Part shown: positions 41,774 through 51,975 of the stretch, in pieces
How the letters are laid out: each line of letters starts with the position of its first letter
Numbering within the stretch: position 1 is the stretch's first letter
Source: Microbispora triticiradicis
Lineage (GTDB): Bacteria; Actinomycetota; Actinomycetes; Streptosporangiales; Streptosporangiaceae
Reading direction: 5' to 3'
DNA length: 64,000 nucleotides
Assembly (NCBI GenBank): GCA_003260025.2
Contig: QFZU02000174.1
Location: 1-64,000 of the forward strand
Made by a program: the position numbers and the translations under genes
The notes under the pieces: generated by a model
Told to the model about the DNA's origin: nothing
Seen by the model: only the letters and a program-made list of their open reading frames with translations
Databases searched by the model: none

Positions 41774-43147
41774 TCAGAACTCGAACGATTCGTGGTGGAC
41801 GCGGCGGCGGGGGACTCCGGCGGCGCGCAGCGCGGCGACGACGGTGGTGGTCATCCCGTCGGGCCCGCAGACGTACGCCTCGTGGTCGCGCAGGCCGGGC
41901 ACGAGCGCGGCCAGCGTCTCGGGCCTGAAGGGGTCGCCGACGAGGGCGCGGGGGCCGACGCAGTAGTGCAGGGTCGCGCCCCGCGTCGCCGCGATCTCCT
42001 CCAGTTCGGCGCGGAGGACGAGGTCTCCCGCGTCACGGGCCCGGTAGAGGAGGGTCAGGTCGCCGGGGGCGGCGGGCAGGGCCTCGAACAGCGCGCGCAG
42101 CGGGGTGATGCCGATGCCGCCCGCGACGAGCAGGACCTTGCGCGCGCGGCGCGCCCGCCCGGTGAGGGCGCCGTACGGCCCCTCGGCGAGCACGCGGGTG
42201 CCCGGCCGCAGCCCGGCGAGAGAGCGGCTCTGGTCGCCCAGGTCCTTCACGGTGATCCGCAGTTCGCCGTTCCGCGGCGGGGCCGACAGCGAGTAGGGAT
42301 TGGGGGACCACCACAGGTCCCGGGTCAGGAACCGCCAGCGGAAGAACTGGCCCGGCTCGGCCCGCAGCCGGTCGAGCCGCCGTCCCGTGACGTGGACGCT
42401 GACGACGCCGGGCGCCTCCCGCACCACCCGCGCGACCCTGAGCCGGTGGCGCAGGGCCAGCCGTACGGGCGTGAGGAAGCGGTACCAGACCAGCAGCGCC
42501 GCGACGCCCAGATAGAGGGCGTACCACGCGACCTGCGCGGGCCGGTCGCCGATGAACTCCTCGCCGGTGGCCAGTTGGTGGCCGAAGGCCAGCCAGGTGG
42601 CCAGATAGGTGTAGAAGTGCAGGTGGAACCACGTCTCGTAGCGCAGCTTCGGACGGATCCGGCGGGCGGAGACGACGCCGACGCCCACCAGGAGCAGCAG
42701 CGCCACCGTGGCCTTGAGCACGTCCGGATAGGTCAGGTTGAGCGTGACCGTCTCGCGCACCACGTCGGTGTGCTCGGTCACGGCGTAACCCCAGGTGATC
42801 AGGAGCATGTGGGCGACCGACAGGCCGACCACGTAGCGGCCGCCCATCGAGTGCCAGCGGGTGAGCCGGTCGGCGCCGACCCCGCGCTCCAGCGCCGGGA
42901 CGCGGGCCATCAACGCCAGCAGGACGGCGATCGCGTACCCGGCGAGCAGCCCGGTGACCCGGCCCGCGTTGGTCAGCCAGCCGTCGAGGCCGGCGACCGC
43001 GGGTGTGTGCGCCCACCACAGGCCGGCCACGGCGACCGTCCCCGCGGCGACGACCGCCAGGACCGCCTCCGGGCGGGCGCGCACCCCTCGTGGCGGCGGC
43101 TGCGCGTGGCCCGTGGCCGCCGCCCGGCCGGCGAAGGTCGTGGTCAA
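41774..43147 (-). CDS. Ferric-reductase-like transmembrane flavoprotein
   Basis: This 457-residue protein has an N-terminal six-helix ferric reductase-type domain with haem-ligand histidines (RWHSMGGRYVVGLSVAHMLL, HLHFYTYLATWLAFGHQL). A C-terminal ferredoxin-NADP reductase module follows: FAD site WWSPNPYSLSAPP, NAD(P) site VLLVAGGIGITPLRALFE and CGPDGMTTTV. It takes electrons from cytosolic NAD(P)H through FAD and haem to the outer face. The TTG start at 43147 has GGGAGG upstream. First gene of the unit with the FMN-binding protein and ApbE. Divergent from the two-component system at 43296. Confidence 0.9.
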   Translation of the reverse strand: MTTTFAGRAAATGHAQPPPRGVRARPEAVLAVVAAGTVAVAGLWWAHTPAVAGLDGWLTNAGRVTGLLAGYAIAVLLALMARVPALERGVGADRLTRWHSMGGRYVVGLSVAHMLLITWGYAVTEHTDVVRETVTLNLTYPDVLKATVALLLLVGVGVVSARRIRPKLRYETWFHLHFYTYLATWLAFGHQLATGEEFIGDRPAQVAWYALYLGVAALLVWYRFLTPVRLALRHRLRVARVVREAPGVVSVHVTGRRLDRLRAEPGQFFRWRFLTRDLWWSPNPYSLSAPPRNGELRITVKDLGDQSRSLAGLRPGTRVLAEGPYGALTGRARRARKVLLVAGGIGITPLRALFEALPAAPGDLTLLYRARDAGDLVLRAELEEIAATRGATLHYCVGPRALVGDPFRPETLAALVPGLRDHEAYVCGPDGMTTTVVAALRAAGVPRRRVHHESFEF

Positions 43148-43202
43148 AGGTGCCTCCCTTTCCTCGTGCGCGACTCACGGTGCCAACCAAACCTCTTGTT
43201 TT

Positions 43203-43237
43203 CCTATGAACAGGGGCACGCCGGGAGCCTTCATAGG
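43203..43237. promoter_or_regulatory. Inverted repeat across the divergent promoter region
   Basis: CCTATGAA (43203-43210) and TTCATAGG (43230-43237) are perfect reverse complements 19 bases apart in the 148-base gap between the ferric-reductase-like gene and the response regulator. Each arm carries a TAGGA(A/T) that could be the -10 of one divergent promoter. Confidence 0.5.
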
Positions 43238-43238
43238 A

Positions 43239-43256
43239 TTCTCAGAACGTTCTCAG
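43239..43256 (+). promoter_or_regulatory. Perfect TTCTCAG direct repeat, candidate response-regulator site
   Basis: TTCTCAG occurs at 43239-43245 and 43250-43256 with 11-base period, 40 bases before the response-regulator start. The arrangement is typical for an OmpR-family dimer. A related copy lies before the first two-component system at 5626. Confidence 0.65.
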
Positions 43257-43295
43257 AGGAAGCGCCGGAGCAGTGGGGAGGACCCTGGCATCATC

Positions 43296-44024
43296 ATGCG
43301 TACGACATCGAACGGCCTGCCTGATCTGGTCCGCCCCGACGGGACGCCCGTGCGCGTCCTCGTGGTCGACGACGAGCCCGACCTCGTCGAGGTCCTGGGC
43401 GCTGTCCTGAAATACGAGGGGTGGGACGTGCGCACCGCCGGCGACGGCGCGTCGGCGGTGCGCACCGCCCGGGAGTTCCAGCCGGACGCGGTGCTGCTGG
43501 ACGTGATGCTGCCCGACTTCGACGGGCTGGAGGTGCTGCGCCGCCTCCGGACGGAGGCCCCGGACGTCTGCGTGCTGTTCCTCACCGCCCGTGACTCCGT
43601 CGAGGACCGCATCGCGGGGATCACCGCGGGCGGGGACGACTACGTGACCAAGCCGTTCAGCCTGGAGGAGGTGCTAGCCCGGCTGCGCGGGCTGCTGCGC
43701 CGCGCCGGGATGGCGCGTACGGCCGAGGGTGACCGGCTCACGGTCGGCGACCTCGTGATGGACGAGGACGCCCGCGAGGTGACCCGGGGTGGAGAGCTCG
43801 TCGAGCTCACCCCGACCGAGTTCGAGCTGCTGCGCTTCCTCATGCGCAACCCCCGGCGGGTGCTCAGCAAGGCGCAGATCCTCGACCGGGTCTGGTCGTA
43901 CGACTTCGGCGGGCAGGCGCACGTGGTCGAGCTGTACATCAGCTATCTGCGCAAGAAGATCGACGCGGGGCGCCCCGCACTGATCCACACCGTGCGGGGC
44001 GTCGGATACGTCCTCAAGCCGTGA
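43296..44024 (+). CDS. OmpR-family response regulator
   Basis: This 242-residue regulator has a receiver domain (VLVVDDEPDLVEVL, phospho-acceptor D69 in LLDVMLPDFDG, DDYVTKPFSLEEVLARL) and a winged helix (LTPTEFELLRFLMRNPRRVLSKAQILDRVW, RGVGYVLKP). ATG 43296 lies 14 bases after GGAGG, which is long; GTG 43348 is a shorter alternative that would cut the first strand. It probably controls the divergent electron-transfer genes as well as itself. GTGA overlap with the kinase. Confidence 0.93.
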   Translation: MRTTSNGLPDLVRPDGTPVRVLVVDDEPDLVEVLGAVLKYEGWDVRTAGDGASAVRTAREFQPDAVLLDVMLPDFDGLEVLRRLRTEAPDVCVLFLTARDSVEDRIAGITAGGDDYVTKPFSLEEVLARLRGLLRRAGMARTAEGDRLTVGDLVMDEDAREVTRGGELVELTPTEFELLRFLMRNPRRVLSKAQILDRVWSYDFGGQAHVVELYISYLRKKIDAGRPALIHTVRGVGYVLKP

Positions 44025-45544
44025 GAGTACGGGTGGGGCCGCCGCGCACACTGCGGGCCCGGCTGGTCGCCGGGACGCTGGTGCTGCTCGTGCTGGCCTG
44101 CGCGGCGGCGGGCACCGCGTCCTCCCTGCTGCTCGAACGGTTCATGGTGGACCGGGTGGACCAGCAGCTCGGCATGCAGGCCGGCCGGTACGCGGCCAGC
44201 CTGGAGCACGAGGAGCGCGAGGAGCACCCCCACGGGTACGACGGGCGGAACCCGTTCGCCGAGCGCGGGGACACCCGGGGGCAGGCGCCCGGCACGCTCG
44301 GCGTCCGGGTCGTGAACGGCCAGGTGGGCACGCCCGCCGTGGTGAGCCGGGCCGACCCGTCCCTGCCGGCGGCCGACGAGAGGGCGCTGGCCTCCGTGCC
44401 GCCCGACGGCGCCGGGCACACCCTGGACCTGTCGCGGCTCGGGCGGTATCGCCTGATGGCCGTGCGGAGCTCCGGCGGGGACATCCTCCTCACCGGCCTG
44501 CCGCTGGCGGACGTGCACGACACGGTCCGCCGCCTGCAACTGGCCGAGATCGCGGTGTTCGCCGTCGTCGTGCTCGTGACCGGCGTCGCCGGGGCCGTGT
44601 GGGTGCGGCTCTCGCTGCGCCCGCTGGACCGGGTCGCGGCCACCGCCCGGCGCGTCGCCCGCCTGCCGCTGTCGGACGGCGAGGTGGCGCTGCCCGACCG
44701 GGTGCCCGACGAGGACCCCCGTACGGAGATCGGCCAGGTGGGGCTGGCCTTCAACCGCATGCTCGGCCACGTCGGGCAGGCGCTGGCCCACCGCCACGCC
44801 AGCGAGGAACGCATGCGCACCTTCGCCGCCGACGCCAGCCACGAGTTGCGCACCCCGCTCGCGACCGTCCGCGCCCACGTCCAGCTCGCCCGGCGCGATC
44901 CCGCGGAGGTGCCCGGGAGCGTGCGCCACGCCCTGGAGCGCGCCGACGCGGAGTCGTCCCGCATGGGCAAGCTGGTCGACGACCTGCTGCTGCTGACCCG
45001 GCTCGACGCTGGCCGGCCGCTCGCCCGTGAGGAGGTGGACCTGACCCGGATGGTGATCGACGCCACCGGTGACGCCCGCGTCTACGCTCCCGGCCACCAC
45101 TGGCGGCTGGACCTGCCCGAGGAACCCGTGACGGTCCCCGGCGACCCCGACCGGCTGCACCAGGTGGTCGTCAACCTCCTGGGCAATGCCCGCGCGCACA
45201 CCCCGCCCGGCACGACCGTCACCGTGGCGCTGCTTGATCGGGCGGTACGTGAAGGGGCGGTACGTGAAGGGGCGGTACGTGAAGGGGCGCCGGGCGGGTC
45301 CGGCCCCGGTTCCGGACGGGTCGAGCTGACCGTGACCGACGACGGCCCGGGCATCCCGGCGGACCTCCAGGGCGAGGTCTTCGAACGGTTCGTCCGCGCG
45401 GACAAGGGACGCTCGCGCGCCTCCGGCGGCAGCGGCCTCGGGCTCGCGATCGTCCGGGCGGTCGTGGCCGCCCATGGCGGGACGGTCGACGTCGAGAGCC
45501 GCCCCGGACGCACCGTCTTCCGGGTGAGCCTGCCCTCCGCGTGA
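44021..45544 (+). CDS. Sensor histidine kinase
   Basis: This 507-residue kinase has an N-terminal helix (LVAGTLVLLVLACAAAGTASSLLL), an extracytoplasmic region of about 130 residues with a His/Glu-rich stretch (HEEREEHPHGYDG), and a second helix. HAMP follows, then His274 in ADASHELRTPLA. The ATPase has NLLGNARAHTPPG, DDGPGIPADL and GSGLGLAIV. The His/Glu cluster might bind metal, which would fit the reductase neighbourhood, but that is speculation. Between the N box and G1 box three AVREG units are inserted. Confidence 0.92.
   Translation: MRVRVGPPRTLRARLVAGTLVLLVLACAAAGTASSLLLERFMVDRVDQQLGMQAGRYAASLEHEEREEHPHGYDGRNPFAERGDTRGQAPGTLGVRVVNGQVGTPAVVSRADPSLPAADERALASVPPDGAGHTLDLSRLGRYRLMAVRSSGGDILLTGLPLADVHDTVRRLQLAEIAVFAVVVLVTGVAGAVWVRLSLRPLDRVAATARRVARLPLSDGEVALPDRVPDEDPRTEIGQVGLAFNRMLGHVGQALAHRHASEERMRTFAADASHELRTPLATVRAHVQLARRDPAEVPGSVRHALERADAESSRMGKLVDDLLLLTRLDAGRPLAREEVDLTRMVIDATGDARVYAPGHHWRLDLPEEPVTVPGDPDRLHQVVVNLLGNARAHTPPGTTVTVALLDRAVREGAVREGAVREGAPGGSGPGSGRVELTVTDDGPGIPADLQGEVFERFVRADKGRSRASGGSGLGLAIVRAVVAAHGGTVDVESRPGRTVFRVSLPSA
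45242..45286. repeat. Three perfect 15-bp repeats inside the kinase ATPase domain
   Basis: GCGGTACGTGAAGGG is repeated three times in tandem and in frame, adding AVREG units to a loop between two beta strands of the ATP-binding domain. The loop site suggests the fold tolerates it. Confidence 0.85.
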
Positions 45545-45555
45545 CACCCTGCTGA

Positions 45556-45575
45556 CCTCGAACCCCCATTCGAGG
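45556..45575 (+). terminator. Hairpin after the histidine kinase
   Basis: CCTCGAA (45556-45562) pairs with TTCGAGG (45569-45575) over a six-C/A loop, 12 bases past the kinase stop. An AACATATGTT palindrome (45587-45596) follows in the promoter region of the next gene. Confidence 0.5.
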
Positions 45576-45675
45576 GGGTCGTATGAAACATATGTTGCAT
45601 ATGAGGAATACTTGGATGAATGGGGGGCAGGGGGGTCTTTCTGAGCGGGGGTCCCCGCGATAAGAGAGGTGTGCA

Positions 45676-45939
45676 ATGACCGCGACCGCTATCGAGCGCC
45701 GCAACCTGGACGGGCTCGCCCATCCGTGGCCTGACGACCGTTACGAGGTCAGGTGCGACAGGGAGAGCCCGTACACCGGTAGCCGTGACCGCTACCACTA
45801 CGCGAAGAACGCGGTGGAGTCCGCGAAGGCGCTGGAGAGAGCGGGGCTGGCCCGCCGTGTGGTGGTCGTCAGGCTTGCGGACGAGACCGTGATCTACGAC
45901 CGTGTCGGCGACGTGAACCTGCCGCCGGAGGCCTGGTGA
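45676..45939 (+). CDS. Small hypothetical protein
   Basis: This 87-residue soluble protein (YEVRCDRESPYTGSRDRYHYAKNAVESAKALE, RRVVVVRLADETVIYDR) has no signal peptide and no recognised domain. It starts at ATG 45676 after GAGAGG, and is preceded by an A/T-rich 130-base promoter region holding two CATATG sites. The pattern of an alpha-helix and beta-hairpin looks like a small folded domain. It has its own very strong terminator downstream. Function unknown. Confidence 0.7.
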   Translation: MTATAIERRNLDGLAHPWPDDRYEVRCDRESPYTGSRDRYHYAKNAVESAKALERAGLARRVVVVRLADETVIYDRVGDVNLPPEAW

Positions 45940-45999
45940 CGGGGCCGGCGGACGTGGCTTGGTGAACCGTTTCCGACGTGTCACACGACACAGCGCATG

Positions 46000-46042
46000 A
46001 CGACGATCCCCCCGGGAGGAGGCCCCCCGGGGGGATCGTCGT
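46000..46042. terminator. Very strong bidirectional terminator
   Basis: ACGACGATCCCCCCGGG (46000-46016) is the exact reverse complement of 46026-46042, giving a 17-bp perfect stem with a nine-base loop. It lies between the small hypothetical gene and the convergent cellulase locus. Confidence 0.9.
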
Positions 46043-46066
46043 GTGGTTGCCGCCGTCAGGCGCCGG

Positions 46067-46477
46067 TCATGAGGGCGTGCAGGTGACGGCGGGAGCGCCG
46101 CCTCCGCCCCCGCTGGTCAGGAGGCTGAAGACGGTCGAGCCGCCCACCGGGAGGGCGCCGTTGTAGCTCTCGTTGCCGAACGCGTAGATGCCCGGCAGGC
46201 CGATCACCGGGAGCGACACGGCTCCTCCGACCCGGTTGACGACGGTGCCGTCGGTGTAACGCACCGACACGCGCCAGCCCTTCATGGCCGACGACCCGCT
46301 GTTGCGCACGGTCACCTGCGCGAGCGCGCCGTAGCTCTGCGAGCCACCCCACACGCTGCTGATCACGTAGGTCGCCGTGCAGCCGAGCGAGTCGGCGGCG
46401 GCCGGAGCGGCCGTGGCCGCCGCGGTCCCCACGGACGCCAGGGCCAGCGCCGCCGCGGCGATTGTCGTCCTGATCAT
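46067..46477 (-). CDS. Secreted stand-alone CBM2-like protein
   Basis: This 136-residue protein has a signal peptide (IRTTIAAAALALASVGTAAATAAPAAA) and then one domain of about 105 residues with the CBM2 outline: N-terminal CTATYVISSVWG, VTVRNSGSSAMKGWRVSV, YNGALPVGGSTVFSLL and a C-terminal cysteine that would close the disulphide. Of the usual three cellulose-facing Trp positions, the first is kept, the second is not evident and the third is Tyr (NESYNG). Binding to cellulose is therefore uncertain; another polysaccharide is possible. It is downstream of GH9 but separated by a terminator. Confidence 0.75.
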   Translation of the reverse strand: MIRTTIAAAALALASVGTAAATAAPAAADSLGCTATYVISSVWGGSQSYGALAQVTVRNSGSSAMKGWRVSVRYTDGTVVNRVGGAVSLPVIGLPGIYAFGNESYNGALPVGGSTVFSLLTSGGGGGAPAVTCTPS

Positions 46478-46541
46478 CGTGCTTTCCTTCCCTCGGTCAT
46501 GTCCGTATGGATGGTGCCGACTTGCCAGGAGAAAGGTGGAT

Positions 46542-46583
46542 GCCCGCCTTCCCCAGAGAGGGGTCCGACTGGGGAAGGCGGGC
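46542..46583 (-). terminator. Terminator after the GH9 gene
   Basis: GCCCGCCTTCCCCA (46542-46555) pairs perfectly with TGGGGAAGGCGGGC (46570-46583), a 14-bp stem with a 14-base loop just past the GH9 stop codon. Confidence 0.85.
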
Positions 46584-46609
46584 GACTGTGGGCGAGCCCG
46601 TGGGAGGGG

Positions 46610-49075
<2,466 letters not shown>

Positions 49076-49081
49076 TTACTG

Positions 49082-49116
49082 GGGGTGCGGTGAAGGGTCA
49101 GGCGACACCGCACCCC
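49082..49116 (-). terminator. Inter-cellulase hairpin 2
   Basis: GGGGTGCGGTG (49082-49092) pairs with CACCGCACCCC (49106-49116). It contains the same GGTCAGGCG loop-side sequence as hairpin 1, so the two look like diverged duplicates. It is 17 bases past the GH48 stop. Confidence 0.75.
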
Positions 49117-49132
49117 GGCCTACACGGCGTGC

Positions 49133-51610
49133 TCAGCCATTCGGGAAGAGCAGGCCGTACTGTCCGAGCGCGGTGGCCACGTCGGTCTGCGCCCAGAAGC
49201 GGTGGTAGCGGAAGACCGGCGCGGAGCCGCCGTTCAGGTACGACTGGACCTTCGGCCAGTCCGGGTCGTTCTTGTACCAGGACCGGATGGAGATGAAGGT
49301 CGAGTTGCTGTTGATCGGGTCACCGTTCGGCATCTTGCCGCTCCAGCCGGACGGGACGTAGATCGGGTCGTCGAGGCGGTTGTAGTCGGTCTTGGTCTCG
49401 TTGACCGACACGCCCTTGGCGTCCTGGTTGTTCTTCCAGATGCCGTCCAGGAGAGCCTTGGCCGTGGCCTTGGCCTGGGCGTTGCCCGACTTGGCCGCGT
49501 AGAACATCAGGACCTTGGCGTACGAACCGGCCACGCCGATGTCGTCGGTGTAGTCCCGGATGCTCACGTGCAGGCCGGTGTTGGCCGGCGGCATCCCGGT
49601 GCCGCTGAAGCTGGCGTCCGGCTGACCGGTCCACACCAGCGTCGAGGGGATCTGGTAGGTGCCGTCGGAGTTCACCGTGGTGCCCGCCAGCGCCCAGGCG
49701 ACCCACTTGTCGAGGATGGCCTTGGCGTCGGTGTTGCCGCTGGCGTAGTAGAGCTCCGCCACGCGCTCCATGCTCCAGGCCTGGAAGCCGAACCACTGGT
49801 TGGACGGCGGGTCGTGGTAGACCGGCTGCCAGTCGTAGGCCATGCCGAAGAACTTCGGCAGGCTGGACGGCGGGGCGGCGTAGTGGCCCTCCCAGCTGTT
49901 GGTCGCGCCGCCGGCGATGCCGCCCTCGGCCGACTGCAGCCACTTGTAGAACTGCAGCTGCCGGGTGAGGCTGGTCGACCAGTCGGTGACCGCGGTCGAG
50001 CCCTTGGGCTTCAGCGCGTTGACGTTCGACAGCGCCCAGGCCGCCAGCGGGTTCTGGTAACCCGAGTGGTTGTGGCTGGAGCCGATGCGCCACGCCCATC
50101 CGGCCGACGTGTCGGTCGCGCCGCCCCAGGCGTAGTACCAGGACAGCAGGTAGTTCGACGCGTTCTTGCCGGTGCCCGCCGGGCAGGAGGTGCTGGTGCA
50201 GTTGGGCTGCTTGAAGTACTTGTCGTACATCGAGTAGCGCAGGTAGTCGCCCATCTTCGCCGCGTTCGAGACGGAGGTGGAGATCTGCGACTGCTTGCCC
50301 TGCTCGGTCGCCCAGGTCAGCGCCCAGTAGGCGGCCTGGACGGCGCGGGCGTCGGCGTCCGGCGCGTTGGTGTACTTCCACTGCTTCGCGTACGACGCGT
50401 CACCGGTGAACAGGTCGAGGAACCCGTTGGGGCCGCCGAACTTGAAGGTGTCGCAGGACGGCTGCGGGATGGTCTCGAAGACCGACTCCTCGGGGCCGCG
50501 CTGGTAGGTGTTGATGTACGCCGGCTTGGTGGTGCCGTCGCCGCAGCGGCCGAAGCCGTAGGTGTTGTCGACGTCCAGCAGCCAGTGCATGCCGTAGATG
50601 TCGGAGGTGCCGTACGCGCTCTTCAGCTCGTTCGCGATCGGGTCGGTGCCGACGCTGACGCCGCTGTCGAGCTTGGACGGGTACCCCGAGATGTCGTTCC
50701 ACTCACCCGCGTACGTCGCCGGCTTGCTGGGGTCGTACTTGTCGTTCGTCGGCTGGTCGGCGCGCGCCGGGATGATGTACTTCTCCATCGACTGCCACGC
50801 GGTGTTGAACTTCGACCAGTCGCCGGTGACCTTGCCGTACATCGCCTCCAGCCACAGGTAGTAGCTGTAGGCCTCGGACGTCGTCTCGTGGCCCTGGTCC
50901 GGCGCCTCCACGAGCAGCGTCTCGACCGAGTGGTACGGCACGCCCTGCGGCGAGAAGTACCCGTTGGCCGGGTCGTGGATCTTGTTGTACATCGTCAGGA
51001 AGTTCTTGACGTACTGGTTGTCCGGCCCGGTGCTGGGGCTCGTCGACGGCGACGCGGAGGGGCTCTGCGACGGCGACTGCGAGGGCGACTGCGACGGGGA
51101 CTGGGACGGCGACTGCGAGGGCGACTGGGACGGAGACTGGGACGGAGACTGGGACGGGCTCACGACGGCCCCGCAGGTCACCCCGTTGACGGAGAACGAG
51201 GCGGGCTTGTTGTTGCTGCCGGTCCACGTTCCCTGGAACCCGACGTTGGTCATCGCGCCGGATCCGAGGTTGCCGTTCCACGACATGTTCGTGGCCGTGA
51301 CGGTGGCGCCGCTCTGGCTCCAGTTGGCCGACCAGCCGTTCGACAGCTTCTGCCCGTTCGGGAAGTTGAACTTCAGCGTCCAGCTGCTGATCGGGTCGCC
51401 AAGGTTCTTGATGTCCAGGCTGGCGGTGAAACCGCCGGAGCCCGAACCCCAGGAGTTGAGCGCGTATTGGACATCACAGGCCACGGCGGCGGACGCAGGC
51501 GTCTGCGTCAGCCCGACGAGGAGGCCACCGGACACGGTGGCGGCCGCCAGCAGGGCGATCCGTCTCCGCGATCGTGGGAGCGCTCCCGTGCTAAGAGCTC
51601 TCGTTCGCAT
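49133..51610 (-). CDS. Secreted GH48 cellobiohydrolase with N-terminal CBM2
   Basis: This 825-residue protein has a signal peptide (RSRRRIALLAAATVSGGLLVGLTQTPASA) and an N-terminal CBM2 (VACDVQYALNSWGSGSGGFTASL, MSWNGNLGSGAMTNVGF). A linker of repeated PSQS units follows, then a GH48 domain (NQYVKNFLTMYNKIHDPANGYFSPQG, VEAPDQGHETTSEAYSYYLWLEAMYG with the proposed proton-donor glutamate). GH48 enzymes attack cellulose from the reducing end and are the key exocellulase of many cellulolytic bacteria. ATG 51610 gives the signal peptide. A CelR-type operator lies 109 bases upstream and a near copy lies inside the signal-peptide region. Confidence 0.95.
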   Translation of the reverse strand: MRTRALSTGALPRSRRRIALLAAATVSGGLLVGLTQTPASAAVACDVQYALNSWGSGSGGFTASLDIKNLGDPISSWTLKFNFPNGQKLSNGWSANWSQSGATVTATNMSWNGNLGSGAMTNVGFQGTWTGSNNKPASFSVNGVTCGAVVSPSQSPSQSPSQSPSQSPSQSPSQSPSQSPSQSPSASPSTSPSTGPDNQYVKNFLTMYNKIHDPANGYFSPQGVPYHSVETLLVEAPDQGHETTSEAYSYYLWLEAMYGKVTGDWSKFNTAWQSMEKYIIPARADQPTNDKYDPSKPATYAGEWNDISGYPSKLDSGVSVGTDPIANELKSAYGTSDIYGMHWLLDVDNTYGFGRCGDGTTKPAYINTYQRGPEESVFETIPQPSCDTFKFGGPNGFLDLFTGDASYAKQWKYTNAPDADARAVQAAYWALTWATEQGKQSQISTSVSNAAKMGDYLRYSMYDKYFKQPNCTSTSCPAGTGKNASNYLLSWYYAWGGATDTSAGWAWRIGSSHNHSGYQNPLAAWALSNVNALKPKGSTAVTDWSTSLTRQLQFYKWLQSAEGGIAGGATNSWEGHYAAPPSSLPKFFGMAYDWQPVYHDPPSNQWFGFQAWSMERVAELYYASGNTDAKAILDKWVAWALAGTTVNSDGTYQIPSTLVWTGQPDASFSGTGMPPANTGLHVSIRDYTDDIGVAGSYAKVLMFYAAKSGNAQAKATAKALLDGIWKNNQDAKGVSVNETKTDYNRLDDPIYVPSGWSGKMPNGDPINSNSTFISIRSWYKNDPDWPKVQSYLNGGSAPVFRYHRFWAQTDVATALGQYGLLFPNG
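51045..51160. repeat. PSQS linker repeat
   Basis: About nine near-identical 12-bp units encode Pro-Ser-Gln-Ser in the linker joining CBM2 and GH48. It is ordinary for glycosidase linkers but very regular in DNA. Confidence 0.75.
51575..51588. promoter_or_regulatory. Intragenic near-copy of the CelR-type operator
   Basis: TGGGAGCGCTCCCG differs from the upstream operator by one base. It lies about 25 bases inside the GH48 coding sequence, in codons for the signal-peptide n-region. A bound repressor could act as a roadblock. Confidence 0.6.
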
Positions 51611-51718
51611 TTGCGGGGGGTCTCCAAAAAGAATAGGGGTGGGAAGCATCGGCTGAAGAAGTGCCAGGTAGCGGATTCGACAGCCGATGCGGGCAGGGGT
51701 GGATCTGAACCGATACGA

Positions 51719-51732
51719 TGGGAGCGCTCCCA
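51719..51732. promoter_or_regulatory. CelR/CebR operator upstream of GH48
   Basis: TGGGAGCGCTCCCA is a perfect 14-bp palindrome and equals the binding site known for CelR of Thermobifida and CebR of Streptomyces, LacI-family repressors released by cellobiose. A minus-strand TTGACA about 35 bases upstream suggests the operator covers the GH48 transcription start. No celR gene is in the window. Confidence 0.88.
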
Positions 51733-51921
51733 CATCAGGATTGTGGATTGGGCCCCCGGTATGTCAATGACGCGTTGCCGGAGCCTCACCCCGTGGCCGT
51801 ACGGTGCCGTGAGCCGAGGCCCCTTGCTGGCCTTTTGCCCGCCTGTGACAAAAAACGTGTGCGTACCGAACTGAAACTTTCATCTGTTCCGGTCTCTCTG
51901 TTCACCCCGGGGACGGTGGTG

Positions 51922-51945
51922 GTTAGGGCTCTTGGCTGCGGGTAG
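51922..51945 (+). promoter_or_regulatory. Candidate stress-sigma (SigB/SigF-type) promoter
   Basis: GTTA (51922-51925) and GGGTAG (51940-51945) with 14 bases between resemble the GTTT and GGGTA(T/C) elements of actinobacterial SigB/SigF promoters. They lie 31 bases before the Holin-X gene. The match is imperfect. Confidence 0.4.
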
Positions 51946-51975
51946 GCGCTTCCCAACCTGGAAGGGAGGCAGGCC

